A DNA stretch of 64,000 bases from Trochalopteron elliotii (GCA_024734555.1 JANPWX010000201.1:843129-907128); one strand, 5' to 3'. Shown: positions 41,036 to 54,177, numbered from the stretch's first letter. Notes: generated by a model from the letters alone, not told the origin. Made by a program: numbers and translations.

Positions 41036-43797
41036 GGCAGATGGCCACAGATTTTCACTTGTGCAAGTGCCACACTGTTTTGATCAGTTGTGCTGAGCTG
41101 TCTCTGCTTTTGTATTTATGACATGCAGGAATAATGACCTAAGGTTTAAACTCATCTGCTGTGGTTAGACCTTGGATGAGGGTTTCAGCAGAATGCTTTA
41201 GAAATTGAGCTTTTACTTGTTTGTTTAGTGTAATAGCTAGCTCATTGTCTTTGGGTAAGTGTTACGAGGTACACTGCAAAATGAGAGGGAAGATGTGGAA
41301 TGTATTCTTAATGCTGGCCATAATACATTAAATAGATTCCATAAATGTTTCTAGTCTTTTTTATTTGTGAGTAGTTGGTACTAAGGGTGTTGACAAAGCT
41401 GTTCCAAAATGCCCCAAATAACCAAAATCTAGTTCATGAATGGGCTCTTACAGGTCCAAGGAAATGATCTCTCTGCTTCGAGCAAAAGTGATCAAGCTGA
41501 AAGAAAACACAAAATATTTTTTAAGGTTAATAACCAGTGTGAGTGATCAATGCTTCTCAGAATGACTTGTACGTGCACAATTGTTTTAGTTTATTTTTAC
41601 TGAGGAGGGGTGGGGTTGGGTTTGTTTTCGTTGTTTTGGTGAGGCTTTGCTTTCAGTTTGGCTCTGCAAAAGGAGGCCTTTGTTCTACCAGTGCAGCCCA
41701 AAGAAATAAAAATATGAAGACAGATTGTTCCCATATCCAAACCCTGCACCTGTTCTGAGCAGGGTAATTGCTAACAAGCTGCTCTCTTTTTTCAAATGCC
41801 CGTTACCCACAGAGCTGACAGAATCCTGCATTCCTCTGAAAGTGGCATTTTACAATGACTCTGAAAAGAAGTGCCAATGTTTTCATGAATAAAGATATTG
41901 ACCGGGGAAAGCAATTGTGTGACCATAATCATTGAGACAAGAACTGTAGCAACAGGATCTTATAACACAGCGGATTGTAAAGAGAACATGAGGGATGAAA
42001 ATGATAGGTACTTATGCAAATGGATTAGAACTATCCTGTGTCACTTTGTGGATCTGTCTTTTAGTCTCTCTTGCTATCTAGGCCATGGGATTAGTCAAAA
42101 ACAGCTGGAAAGGAATGGACACAATCACTTAATCACAAAATCAGAAGGCTTGCTGGGGTAATTTCCCTTCAAATAGCACACTGCAAACCCAGGGCAGGTA
42201 GTACTTAATATCACTTGCAAGCCCAGCTCTATAAAGAGCTTTGGAAAGACTGCAATCTTTCTGTTATAAGTGTATTGAGTCTGTCTTTTAAACCACCTGA
42301 AATGTGACATGAAATTATTTGCCTTTTTTTTCATTTGTCACCTTTTCTTTATGTTTGGGGAATGCAAATGGCAAGAGTTTAATGAAGTGATATTGTTGTG
42401 ATTACATGTAAGCCGCAGAGTGAGACTCACTCTCATTCCTACTGCAAAGGAAATTACATTTGCTTTTCCTACTCTAATGCACTTTGCCCCTGAAATTCTT
42501 GCCAAAATAAAGGGGTGGGGTGTGATTCTCCTCAGTGCTTTTCTCTGTAGGATTTGTCCTGGTGACAGAACAGCATAAAAAAAAAAAGAAAAATAAGAGA
42601 CAGAAGAAAGCAGATGATTTATTCAAGGCATCAGGAGATGCCATGCTGGCAGAAACTGCTACAGCCCAAATCTGCACAGCCCAAAGCTCCTCTAAGATGT
42701 TTCACCTTCCTCAAGACAAAACCAAGCAAGCACCAGACACTGCTGCAACTCAGTGCTGGTGGGTTTTGTGTTCCAAATACCCTCAGTCCAGGGGTAAACA
42801 CCAAAGTGCACCTGCAGACCTGAAGTGCTGAACACATCAGCCTGTTAAAGTTCACTCTGGACTGCCAGAAATCATGGCAGAATCTCTGCTTTTGGCTTGA
42901 GCTGAACCCAACAGAAATAGCTAAAACTGCTTGAATTCTTGCTCTTAACTTTTATAGAGAAATATGTATTTTCTGCTCGTCCCACCATTCATCAGCTGGG
43001 TTGATGCAGTATGGGCAGGAGCTCTATGAGAAAAAGCAGTTTGGTTAAATGCCAGCTCTCAGGGTTAGCTTGTCTCTGAAAGTTTGGGTTTCACTTCTTC
43101 TGCTGCTTCCAGCAGCCATTCTCCTGTTGCTTCTGGCATTTTTTCCATGGTGGAAATTGTTCCTGTGGTTTACACAAAGAGTTGTCCAAGAAATGCAGAA
43201 AATCCTGTTAGGGTAATTCAGAAACTGACTTACTAATGCTGCATGTTATGCCAATATTTTCTGACCTTTTGTTCTCTTACAACAACCTTAGTTGTACACA
43301 CTTGCTGGAAAAATTATATCTTAAAGACTTTTTATCCTCATTGATTAACAATAAAACTGTGTGACTCGATAAGCTTTAGGAAGGAAGCTGTGATTTTTTT
43401 TCTGGTTATGCTGCTAACAAGAAAGATTGTAAGTTTATTCAGGTAAAAACATGGAAATATTTAAATGTTTTTTGTGTGTTCTTCTACTACAGCTTTTAAT
43501 TCTGAGTAATTCTTTCTCTCAAATCAATATCCCCAGTACTACTTAAAATATGTGCTTACATTTTTGTGTAAAGGGATAAAAAAATATTTTCATATGAAAT
43601 TAATTGAATTTAGTTTTCTTTTTTTATTTCCATTGTAATAGGAACTTGGGCCAGGTCTTCTTTTTACAGTCTTGTCTAATACAGCTGTTGTGGAGGCAAT
43701 TCCATAGTTTTTTATTCTGAATATGAAACATCCATATCAGAATCTATATTTCATTCAAAAATAGAGAACAAAAACTCAGAACTGTTGAATGAAGCTA

Positions 43798-44690
43798 CAG
43801 CCTTTTAGGACAGGGTTACAGCATTGGTGTGTCAGGGAAAAGCAAGTGCCATGGACTTGTGCAAGGCCTCTGACACTGTCCCACGCGACATCCTTGGGAC
43901 CCTTGACAGGCTGGAGAGATGGGCCTGTGGTCAAGTTCAACAAGGCCAAGTGCAAAGTCCTCCATGTGGGATTTCCAAGCAGAAAGAAGGCTGGGCAGAG
44001 AATGGATTGAGAGCAGCCCTGAGGAGAAGGACTTGGGGCTGCTGGTGAATGAAAAGCTCGACATGACCCAGCAGTGTGCACTTGCAGGCCAGAAATCAGA
44101 AATCCAGCTGCATCCTGGGCTGCATCCAAATCTCCCTGGGCAGCAGGGGAGGGAGGGGATTCTGCCTCTCTACTGAGCTCTGGTGAGACCCCACCTGCAG
44201 AGCTGCATCCAGCTCTGGGACCTCTGGGGTAAGAATAGTGTGGAGCCTGTTGGAGGGAGTCCAGAGGAGGTCACAAAGATGCTCAGGGGGCTGGAGCTCC
44301 TCTCCTGCAGTGACAGGCTGAGAGAGAGTTGGAGCTGTTCACCCTGGAGTAGCAAAAGCTCTGTGAAAACTTTGGAGCAACTTCCAGTAGCTAAAGGGGT
44401 TACAAGAGGGCTGGAGAATGGCTTTTTACAAGGGCTTGTAGTGACAGGACAAGGGGGAACGGCTTTACACTGAAAGGGGCAGGCTTACATTAGACATAAG
44501 AAAAATTCTTCACTGTGAGGGTGTGGCACTGGAAGAGGCTCCTGGGAGAAGCTGTGGGATTCCTGGCAGTGTTTGAGGCCAGTCTGGATGGGGTTTGAGC
44601 AATCTGGTCTAGTGGAAGGTCCAGGGGGGTTGGACTGAGCTGATCCTTAAGTGCTCTTCCAACCCAAAACCGTTTATGATTCTGTGCCAT
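43798..44690 (+). mobile_element. CR1 LINE, internally deleted copy
   Basis: The left end carries a decayed RT block A (MDLCKASDTVPRDILGT, about 43851-43902). Within about 30 bases it jumps to the block after the catalytic site (DRLERWA, then [12 protein letters not shown] in a shifted frame), so the segment that normally holds the Asp-Asp catalytic motif is missing. It continues with [20 protein letters not shown] and ILPLY, and then the 3' UTR, with TTGGACTGAGCTGATCC, CTCTTCCAACCC and a final ATGATTCTGTG at about 44680-44690. Several frameshifts are visible. This copy looks like a different CR1 subfamily from the one at 15244-16674, because its block wording ([12 protein letters not shown]) and 3' UTR differ. 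Confidence 0.9.
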
Positions 44691-46794
44691 AGATTGTGAT
44701 ATTCAAAGCCATGTCTTGCTGCTGCTTAAAAGATTTTCATGCCTGTAGTGAATCAGTTCATCATCAGCCTGTAAACTGTGTTTGGAGATGGACTATGTAT
44801 TTAGAAAACAGCCTATAAAAGGAGAGAGAAAGATGCTTCAGGCTACTTGAATTATATTTGCTTTGCATATTTGCTGGAGGTATTTTTTTCAGCATTTCCC
44901 TCTGAAATACCTTGTTTTGCAATGTTGAGTGGGATTTACCATAGAGGGATGCAGAAGGATTGAAATGACCCATGTTTTCCTCAACTTGTCCTCCCTCCCA
45001 CACCCAGTCTCTGCAGGTTTTTGGTTTAGCCTTTCTTTTGGTCACTGCTGCAGGATTTGCCTCCTCTGTAATGCTGTATCACACATATAGTACATGCTTT
45101 TTGTAAGACCAGGCTTGTAGGGGTCTTTTGGTTGAATGGAGACAATCACAGAGCAGAAACTTTAAGTTTTGCCCTTTGGTTGCATGCCTTGAGATCCCTG
45201 ATGGCGAGTGCTTGTAAGCTCTCAGTAAATGTGGTCTTTAGCATTTGGCAGCAGTAGCCACTGGAATCTCTAACATTGGTGTACAGTCATTTTGTGCATG
45301 CATTTTTCTCTTTGTAGCTATGTTTTAGTAAGGTATTACTCAATCACAGTTTACATTCAGAAATATGTATTACTTGAGGATTGTTTTTGGCGACAATGCA
45401 ATGAAATGGTTTGTGAAAATGCTACTATAAATAATGAGAAAACTTGCAATTGTATTATTCTTTGTGCAGCTATTTTCTGATTCATTAGAGTTAGACTGTA
45501 AAATCTATAATAGCATTATATAGTGTTATATATAAACCACCATATTAGAGAGTTGGTATTTTTTCAAACCACATTAATAAAAGACCCTATCTAGAAGATT
45601 AAATCCTTAAATCGCCATCTGTGTCTGCATTGTTGTTATGTGCCAGTTAGCAGATAGTTATGGGGAAACTACATGGTGTCAAAAGCTTCTCATTGTGTGG
45701 CTTTCTGTAATGTTTCCTCTTGAATGCCTCTGTCCTCTTGTCACACTTAGAAATCACAGCTTCTGCCTTGCCAGTGACACACAGTCCAAAGATCTATTTA
45801 ACTGCATTTTGCTTATGGCCATTTTGAAAAGCAGTGCAAGGCTAAAAATATTTTATTGTTGGAGAGCTGCAGCTTACATTCTTTTGAAACTGTGTATGTT
45901 CCAGTCCAAGAGTTCCATTGGTTAGCATCAAAAAAGTTAATTGGAGGTGCCCTCGATAGTGACTGTGCTGTGAATTCACTTTATTATAGCAATTTTTCTA
46001 ATATTTCATCAAATATTGTTTGTGTACAGTAACTTCATAAATGTCTTACAAGAATGTTGTCACTCAATATCAAAACATCATCATGACCTTTAATAATTTC
46101 TAATACAATAATTTGATACAACTTGTAATTTTTATCCAAATATTAAAACCGAATATCTTAATTTGAGACAAGTCCTTCTTTTTATGCCAGTCTCCAAGTT
46201 TTCAGCTAGCTGAAAACTCTCTTCTTTCTCACTGTGGGTGCCAATAAGCTTTGTATGCTCAGCACTTGATTCATCTCTTTGATATTCTCCTTGCACAAAT
46301 TTGCAGAAGTATTTAAAATGAAGCTTTATTTTTAGAAACTGAACAATATTCGTGTCTGCAGAGAAGAACCTTGTGAATAATGAGGACTTGGTACGTTTTT
46401 TAGAAGCTTTAGTACATTCATCAAGTTGTCCAGCTTCTGTCATTTTAAATCAGTTCTTTGGAATAGAGTTTCATGATGCTCTGAGGGAAACTACAGTTCT
46501 CTCACCACCACTTGGTCCTGTGAGCTTCTAGTTCTTGTCTTAAATTGGACTGTGTCATTTAAATAAAGTGTCATTTAAATAAGTCATTTAATACTATGAT
46601 GTTTAGAATAAGTTTGTGTTTCCTAGACTGTGCTATTAACACTTTAAATTAATTCTCACTTAAGGGAAAACAATAGTTTGGATCTGAATTCACCTGCAGG
46701 ATGCAGAAATTATCTATTTTTTGTGGAAAAACTGTGGATCCCTGCAACGTCAGCATGGCCAGGGCTATCCAGAGAGAGTGGTGGTGCCTTGGGA
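44691..46794 (+). other. DPP10 first intron, no gene seen
   Basis: AT-rich intron. The only structure I can point to is the short tandem repeat at 46552-46594. Open frames are short and show no motif. Confidence 0.7.
46552..46594. repeat. Three-copy 15-16 bp tandem repeat
   Basis: Units GTGTCATTTAAATAAA, GTGTCATTTAAATAA and the partial GTCATTTAATAC follow one another. Confidence 0.85.
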
Positions 46795-47180
46795 AGTCTG
46801 ACTTGTAACAGAGACTGGGCAGTGCTGGAGAATAAAGAAGGTATTTATTGAAAGGCCTTTAAGATCCACTTAGGGCAGGACAGGAGCCTGACCGGGGCTA
46901 CACCCAAGGTGGACTAAGAATGGTCACAAAATGGACAAATGGTCACGAGGTCTCACATTTTTATAAGTTTTGGTCCATTTCCATACTGGGGGTTGATTGT
47001 CCAATTACAGGTTCAGGTTGTGAGGTCTCATCCTTCTTGTTCCTCCCTTCAGCCCACCCTTGTCTGTGCTTTTGGGCCTGAAAGTTGTCCTTGGTCTTCA
47101 GCAGGAAAAGATTTGTTTTGTTTTCCTACTCTGTGAAGAGGGCAGACTGACACTGAATGTGAGGCTCAGAACTGCACTCC
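46795..47180 (-). mobile_element. LTR-like fragment, minus strand
   Basis: On the minus strand, TATAAAAA (plus 46958-46965) is followed about 110 bases later by AATAAA (46844-46849), then by roughly 40 bases ending near TGTTACAAGT. U3 would extend right to about 47180. The spacing gives a longer R region than in the LTR-like piece at 21490-21830, so it is probably another family. Ends are approximate, with no duplication seen. It is antisense to DPP10. Confidence 0.5.
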
Positions 47181-48130
47181 TGGGCAGCACAGAATCTGAA
47201 AAACATGAATGCTGAAACTTAAGGCATCAATGGAACCACACAATGCTCATAATGTAGGGATCACCAAAGGGGCTGATGGAGCAGTCATGCAGGCCTTGAA
47301 GACCTGTGTCTAAGGCTCCACAGGCCATGGTAATTAGTATTTCACCAGATAGGAAAGAAAATGAGGGAAGCAGGCAGGCTTGAAAGTGGTTGGGAAGCAG
47401 AGGCAATGGGATGGAGAAAGGAAACAGGTGCCAGGAGTTACTGCTTACACCATTTTTTTCCCCTGAGTGCTGAAGAGAGGAGTCCTGAACTTCAGTAAAA
47501 ACCCCACAGGTATCTCAGACGTGTTGTTGGTTGTGGTAATCAGGTTCTTCCACATGGTGATCCCGGGAAAGCTGCAGAGTTCAGTGTGGGAGGGACTGGC
47601 CACAGATCCTGTGCTGCAGCTGCCCTCAGTCACTTCTGCAGGCTGTAGCTGAACATCATCCATTGCCTGACATGGGGTCAGTACCAACACCCAAAAGGAG
47701 ACTTCTGTGATAATAAAAGGATTCCATGATGCTGACAGGGCTGGGTTGCAGCCCAGGCTGGGTTTAGGTGTGGGCAGGGGCAGGCTGACACCTCTCAGCT
47801 GAGGGAGCTGCTTGTGGAGACCAGCTCTGAGTAGGGGCTGCACTGAGGAGACAGACTGGCTGCTCTTCCACTCTGGTGAGGCTAAAAAAATCTCAAAAAA
47901 GGAGCAATCTCAGGCAGGCTGGGCAGGATGATGGATCCAGTGGGCAGAAGATGTGTTGGGGAAGCGAGGACATTCCTTGCTGGGGGCTGTGATGTCCTGA
48001 GAGCTGCTGTGAGAATTCCCTGTGGGATTGCTTAGAGATTGTGTTGGGCAATTCCCCTTTTATTTTCTGGAAAAGAGGGCCAGGGAGAGAAGCTGTCTTT
48101 TATAGGTAGAAATGAACTGGCAAGGGGCTA
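47181..48130. other. Unclassified GC-richer block, possibly retroviral-derived
   Basis: This block is richer in GC than its surroundings and keeps a 132-aa minus-strand frame open (47445-47843) in which I recognise no domain. At its right end, the minus strand shows TATAAAA (48098-48104) and AATAAA (48059-48064) 33 bases apart, an LTR-like pairing. It adjoins the LTR-like fragment on its left, but the two ends do not look alike, so it is not a simple provirus. The nature of the block is unresolved. Confidence 0.3.
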
Positions 48131-49292
48131 AAACAACAACATTAGAAAGTTAAAGACACTATTGCTGCTGTGGGTGATGTGTGATGCTGAAGTGGTGCAT
48201 ATGAGCCAAGAAAGCACAAGAACATTGCCACTTTCTGTTGAGACTTACCCATTTCCCACTCATTATAACCCAGAAATGCAAAATGAAATAATGTGTATGT
48301 GAAAATACATTACCATGCTTTTGGAAGCTTGTAAAACATAGCAGGAGGTTTTTATTTTTGGGGGTTTTTTTTGCAGTCTTACCATAACGTTTAATTTTGA
48401 GATACTAAAGGCACATGTAATTGTGGCAGAGAAACATTTCTGCTTGCCAAATCTAGATAGAAAAAATATTGTTTTCTGTGAGGGAAGGTTGGGGTTGCAA
48501 GTAACAATTGTACTAGTTTTGTCATTGTGTTGTTGGATGTTTATGTGCTGCTTGGTCTCAAACTGTACCATGAACGTGGGCAATGCAGTGCTGTTGTTGA
48601 AAAAATGTAAATGGTGCCTGGCAGGAATTAAACATGTAACCACAGAGGATGTAGGCTTAACTGCACTGGTAGTTACAGAAGCATTCATTTAATGTTTGTT
48701 ATAAGCTACTGTGTTTTTTATTTTTTTTTTATAACTAATAGGGGAGCAGTTTGCAGTTGATCTACTGCATAGAGAAAAAGAGCTTGTAGCTTCAGATGGA
48801 ATACTTGCAGCCTCAGGCAGTTTCGCTAATGCTTTCTATTACAAATAAGTTTAATAGTGTGCATTAAAAAGGATGTGTATTTAAACCTTTATGGTCCATA
48901 CCATGTTAGGTAGAATTACAGTAAATTGCTGCGTTTCATTTCTGTAATTATCTTACAAACTGCTAGTTGATATTGTCCTGAAGTTTATGTTCAGGACATT
49001 TTAACACCAGTTGTATTTTGGACAGCGTGCATAAGATCGTTTGATTGTCTCTTAGGGGTATAAAATTACATATATATATTTTAAAAAAAGAAAGAGATCT
49101 ATTAAAAAAGCATGAGAGTTACACACCTTTGGACGCCTCTGTGTGCTGTGGAGAAGAGAGGGATCATGATCACCTCCCGTGCTGTGATTATGAGCATGCA
49201 CAGAGCAGTTTTCCTGTCACTAATAGTTCTGGAAATGTATGTTTATGAAACGTGGTCTTTTCCTTTTATTTCATTCTTTTCCATTCCTGTAG
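48131..49292 (+). other. 3' end of DPP10 first intron with splice acceptor
   Basis: Unique AT-rich intron that ends in a pyrimidine-rich tract from about 49251 and the acceptor AG at 49291-49292. Confidence 0.85.
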
Positions 49293-49407
49293 GAACTTGG
49301 AAGTAACAGCCCTCCGCAGAGGAACTGGAAGGGAATTGCTATTGCGCTGCTGGTGATTCTAGTTGTTTGTTCACTCATCACTATGTCAGTCATTCTTTTA
49401 ACCCCAG
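49293..49407 (+). CDS. DPP10: DPP10 internal exon (transmembrane exon, probably exon 2)
   Basis: This 115-bp exon reads in phase 0 and encodes 38 codons plus one base. The translation begins [20 protein letters not shown]. Codons 1-13 are the cytoplasmic juxtamembrane stretch, and codons 14-36 are an uninterrupted hydrophobic helix, the signal anchor of this type II membrane protein. It ends LLTP. The match to vertebrate DPP10, recalled from family knowledge, appears essentially complete; the paralogue DPP6 differs at the start of this block and in the next exon. The acceptor has a long pyrimidine tract ending in CCTGTAG, and the donor is CAG|GTAACC. DPP10 is a non-catalytic S9B-family relative that binds Kv4 channels at the neuronal plasma membrane and speeds their gating; its transmembrane segment is part of the channel contact. 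The alternative N-termini come from first exons that are not seen here. The exon number is inferred from the human gene. Confidence 0.96.
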
Positions 49408-52400
49408 GTAACCTACTTCTTTATCTTATCTTATTAAAGGTGTGTGATTCATAATGCAGTCATCAAAAGCAATGAATGTTGAAGTGTCTCTTGCCTTTAA
49501 GCATTTTTAATTTTGTGGCTTTTGTAAATTTGGTGCCTGTGGGGACTTGGGAGCTACTGGAGGCCTTGAGGAGCAGCAATGTTTGGGGGTGGCAATAGGT
49601 CCTTAGGATTATGTTGGCCTTGAGGGGCCTACAGCAATCCTGGTGAGCCTCAGCAGGTGGGAGCTGACTTCAGGAGTTTGTTGTTGGTTTCTTGTGTAGT
49701 TTCAGATTCACAGATGAGCTAAGAGAAAATTGTATGCCATGGAAAACTGATTCCGAGAATGCAGCTTCTCACTGAATCACCAACATGGATCTTCCATGTG
49801 TACATGCACAAGCTTCTTCCCTTTTCTTTCTTTCAGAAACAAAGAAGGGAAAGTAATGGTTCAGTCACAGCTAAACAAAAAAAAACAAGGGAAGAGAGCA
49901 AGAAATAGATGAAAAGAGCAAACACGGCACAAGTTTTAAAGAAAAAAAAAATCTTTGAATCCTTTTGCCAGTTTTAGAGTGTAAAGTGTCTAATTTGCAT
50001 GGCATGCCTAGATAGTAAATATTGGTCTGCAAATATTCTGCCATTCGAGTGCTCAGTTTGTGTAAACCAGAAAGTTAATGAAGCTCTTTTCAGTCAAATA
50101 ATGGTTCCAGGCTGTTTGGCCACGAGGTGAAATCACCGAGGGAAGCTGGCTGAGCCTGTGCATGAGCAAGGACAGCAGCAGAGTGCTGCTGCTCTAAAGA
50201 AAGGTGGTCAGGCTGAATGGGAAAGGATCAAAAAGCTTTGCTTGTCAGAGGAGATGAGGCAGCTGGAAAGAGTATGCAGGAGCACTGTGGATAGTCTGCT
50301 TCTTCTGTTTTGTGTAAATATCTACTCCTTATGCATGGTGCTGTCCAAAATTACTGTTTGCTTTTTTCCACTTAGATCATGTAGAGAAAAATAAAAGCAA
50401 AGTTGTGCTGCCGTAGTCTCAGTGAATAGGAGCCTTCTTCAGGGAATAATTTAAAAGAGATTTTGAGGGCATAGTAAGTGTATCCTGGTACACTTTAAGA
50501 CAGAAGAATTTTTTGTTTCGAGGAGAGAGAGCTTTTTTTTGAAGACTTGTGAAATATCAAGTGTTTGCTGGAATCTACAATAATAACTTTCAGTTGTGGC
50601 TCTTACACCTATATAGAATTATTAATGATGTAAAAACATAAACTGAAGTCTTTGAATGCACTCATGGAAAAAGAATAAACAACCTAGAGGAATGTTAACT
50701 TTAAAAAAAATACATTTAAAAAGCTCAGTGAATTACAGCATCTCTGAGGCTGTTTCAAAATCCAGAGATCTTGGTTGAAAACTTGTGTAAGCTGGGACCT
50801 ACATTTCAGTTCAAGTCATGCAAGTGAAAACTAGTTCTGTCAGCTCAGATGCTCTAAGATATCCCATAGAGACTGTGAAGCTTGATATAAATAAAAACCT
50901 TTCTCCCAGAACAATCTAGGTCTGTAAAACTGGGCTTTCTTGTGGGTTGGAAATGCTCACCATGGAAAGCTTTGGAGGTGCATTGTAGGATAGATACTTG
51001 CCCTGTTTTGGCCCTAATGATTGCTGTTCCCCCTTCTTTTTCATTATTAATTTGTTTGATTATTATGAATTATTAATATGGTTTGGAAAGCAGATATTTT
51101 GCTACTCTGTTGATCTGTTGGCAGGTATTAAGCACTCTGGCTGCAGCTACTTTGCCATGAATATGTGTTAAGATCACTTTGAAATGTCCAGTATTTGAGG
51201 GGAGGAAAAAAGTAGAGACACCCTCACATCTGGCTCTTGTGAAGTGCTCAGTTCCAAGTTGATCCTAATTTGTTATTATAAACATTTGGGTTTGAAAATC
51301 CTTCTCATAAAATATAATAGGTCTGAATGAAGATGTTCAGTGCGAATGTCCTTTGTTACCTTGGGATGTTTCAGTGTTCTTTTCTAGTACTATTTTGAGC
51401 ATCAGAGAGTGCTCTCCCTATTTAGTTCTGCCTGTATGGATGGGTGCTTTTTAGATTTCATGTAAATTCCCCTAAACACTGTACATCATGCTGCTTCTTT
51501 TTATGGAAATGATGATAATTTCAGATGGTTATTGCTCAGAAGCCTGATTGTTTCACTGGTATTTTTTGGAGGCAAAAATGTACTTACTGATACACCAAAC
51601 AAAACAGCAATGATCTCTTTTGCCTGCAATTATTTTCACATTGTTTTGTCCACAATATAAGAAACTCTTAGGCTGTGTAAACTAACAGTTGTCATTTGAC
51701 TTCTCTCAAATTTGAATTCTCTCAAAAAAAAACAACAGCTTTCCTGCCTTTTGGTAGAGGGATCAATGCTTCCATATGGGATAGCATGTTTTTAAAGGAA
51801 AGTGTAATTCATTTGCAAAAGGCTTCAAAGAGGCTTTAGCTTCCACTAAAGATAAAAAAGATAATAAAACTAAAAGGAAATTCTTGATTTTCTTTTTGTA
51901 TTACCTTTTATTACATGAAATATAACTTGACCACACAATACTAAGCAGGATCTCTGTTGAAATAAGAGATGTAATTTGACCTATTAATATCTTAGCTTTT
52001 GTTCAAATCTGAAACCTCTGTGTTACAATTATGGTTGTGGTTTGAGTAAATGCATTGTACCAACAATATTAGTAGTGTTTCTGATCCTTTGATCTTGCTT
52101 TTCATCTATGGTAATACTCAGAATCTTTATAAATATCTTAGTGTTCTCAAAACTCAAAGAGGTGGAAAAGTGGAAGAGCAAACCATCCAGTGATGTAAAA
52201 CATTAGTGGCAGAGTCTGAATGAACTCTCAGCCCAGTAACCACTTGCTGGGGCTCAGGAACTCTCTGTGAGCCCCCGTGGACTAAAGAATACATTAAATA
52301 AACCCCATTACTCCCAGCAAATAGAAATTGCTACACTGCTCCATACCTGGGAGTAGAAAGCTTGCAGGCAAATATCCCTGCTGGTTTTCTTCAAAATTAG

Positions 52401-53938
52401 AAAAGTGCAATGACAAAGAAAGTGCCAGAGATGCCAAAGAATGAAGCTTTCCTTGTTAAAGCAGGGGACTGGAGTGGAGAAACTTGGAAGTTTCAGAACA
52501 GGAGCCTGTCTGTCCTCTGGGGTAACTGCATTATGAATCTAGTGATTTTTGTTTAATAGTTGGAGTGGATTGCTGGAGAAGTATTTAAGAGAAAACAAAA
52601 CAAAATACCTGGGAATAATCTTATAAAAATACCTTTATATTGGGAATTAGTGGTCAGTGCAGAGACACAGGTGACTGTGCATGAGATGCCATAATTTGGT
52701 TTGGATGTCAGCATAAATATATCACAGGCACCTTTCCTCTGCTGCTTTTATTCTATTTCATGTTTTTGAGGTTTCATCTCACACCTGCATATACTGACAT
52801 GGTCATGGGCAGATTTTTAGATATCAGTGCCTTTGAATCACTCTTGCCTGTGAATCAGCTTGTTCTGGCTTTGCATCATGACAGTGTGTTCCACATTGTA
52901 GGAATTATGTGAAGACCTATCTGATCAACCAGTGATGATCTGTATTTCAAAACTGACAAATGTTAAATTGAAAGTTTTAGCAGAAAAAAGCTTTTATATG
53001 AAAAACCACTTAAGAACAGCCTAAGAATTGTATGGATTTGGCCTCCCCTGTACAGGTATTTTGCCACAACACTTAAAGTTTTTTCCTTTTGGGACTGACC
53101 TTCATGTTCTACTTTCATGTTAACTTAGAGTTTCTGAAGGTGTGGAAGAATCAAACTCCCTTACTGAGATATTGGTGTTGGTATTTAAACCATGATACAT
53201 GCACTTACTGTTGAGCAAAGTGGCACCTACCTCTAATCGTAGACTCAAGGAAAACTCACACATGATGGAGAAAAAAGGACACCTTTTCAGAAAAATTACT
53301 TAAGAGAACATTTAGGTCAGACAGACGGTCAGAAAATGCTTTTTGTGGAAAGGGTTGAGTAAAATCAAGCTCTGGGAAGAGAATCCATTTGGATTACGTC
53401 CAGTGGATAAACTGTTGAGGGTTAGGACCGACCTCTCCATACCCTCTTTTGTACTACTCTTAAAGGAAAAGAAAGCAAACTAGATTGATTTTTTTTTTTT
53501 TTTGGTGGATATTTACTGAAAAAAGATTCAGGTTTCTGTTCAATTCTGTATAGAGTCCCTGTAACTGCTGTGAATTGGCAGGCAGATTTTGATATCCCAC
53601 TATTTCCTGGCAAGTTTTGCTCTTTTGTCATGATAACACAAAGTGAGCTATGCTAATTCCCAGTTACACCTACTAGCTTGCATACAATTTACTAGTGGTG
53701 TATTTCCACTTTTCATATGGCTTTTAACATCAAGCTTTTATCCTGATTTCTAGTGTAAAAACTTCTTTTTTTTCCATAGAAAAGTCAGTAGGGAGCTTCA
53801 GTTAATGGCATACTACAGTACATAATTATTAGTTTTATTTGCTAAGTTAGAAGGCAGATTTTATGAGGTGTTTAGACTGCATTTAACCTGCAAAAATAAT
53901 ATCCTATAAACTCATGGAAAGTAGCAAGGCCATTAATT

Positions 53939-53985
53939 TCAAATTTTAGAGTCTTCTAAAATTTGAGTTTAGAGTTTAGAGTTTA
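53939..53985. repeat. Perfect 12-bp inverted repeat plus (GAGTTTA)3
   Basis: Arms at 53939-53950 and 53955-53966 are perfect reverse complements around the 4-base loop GTCT. The right arm runs directly into three copies of GAGTTTA (53965-53985). Confidence 0.9.
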
Positions 53986-54132
53986 GTAAGCACAAACAGG
54001 TTTGTCACTTTGAATTAATACATGCCAGTACTTGAACTGTTTTTAATTGGATGTGCAGTTAAAAAGTAGTCATTTAGTCTTTAACATTTGATTGTTTGTT
54101 TGTATCTTCTGTAATCTGTGTCGTTTGCTTTA

Positions 54133-54146
54133 CATATATATATAAA

Positions 54147-54177
<31 letters not shown>

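Larger units (their letters stand above)
22113..43797 (+). other. DPP10 first intron, long stretch without a recognisable gene
   Basis: About 21.7 kb of AT-rich sequence with no supported gene, LINE or RNA gene. It holds low-complexity patches, listed separately at 23444-23526, 24138-24240, 25930-25949 and 41020-41035. The longest frame here (29109-29597, minus strand, 162 aa) has no recognisable domain. Ancient repeats too diverged to see by eye may be present. Confidence 0.65.

Noticed and set aside
1..49292. Alternative first exon or promoter of DPP10
   Set aside because: I looked for a start codon followed by a short N-terminal exon with a phase-0 donor and for a CpG island, and saw none that I could support. 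It may lie upstream of the window.
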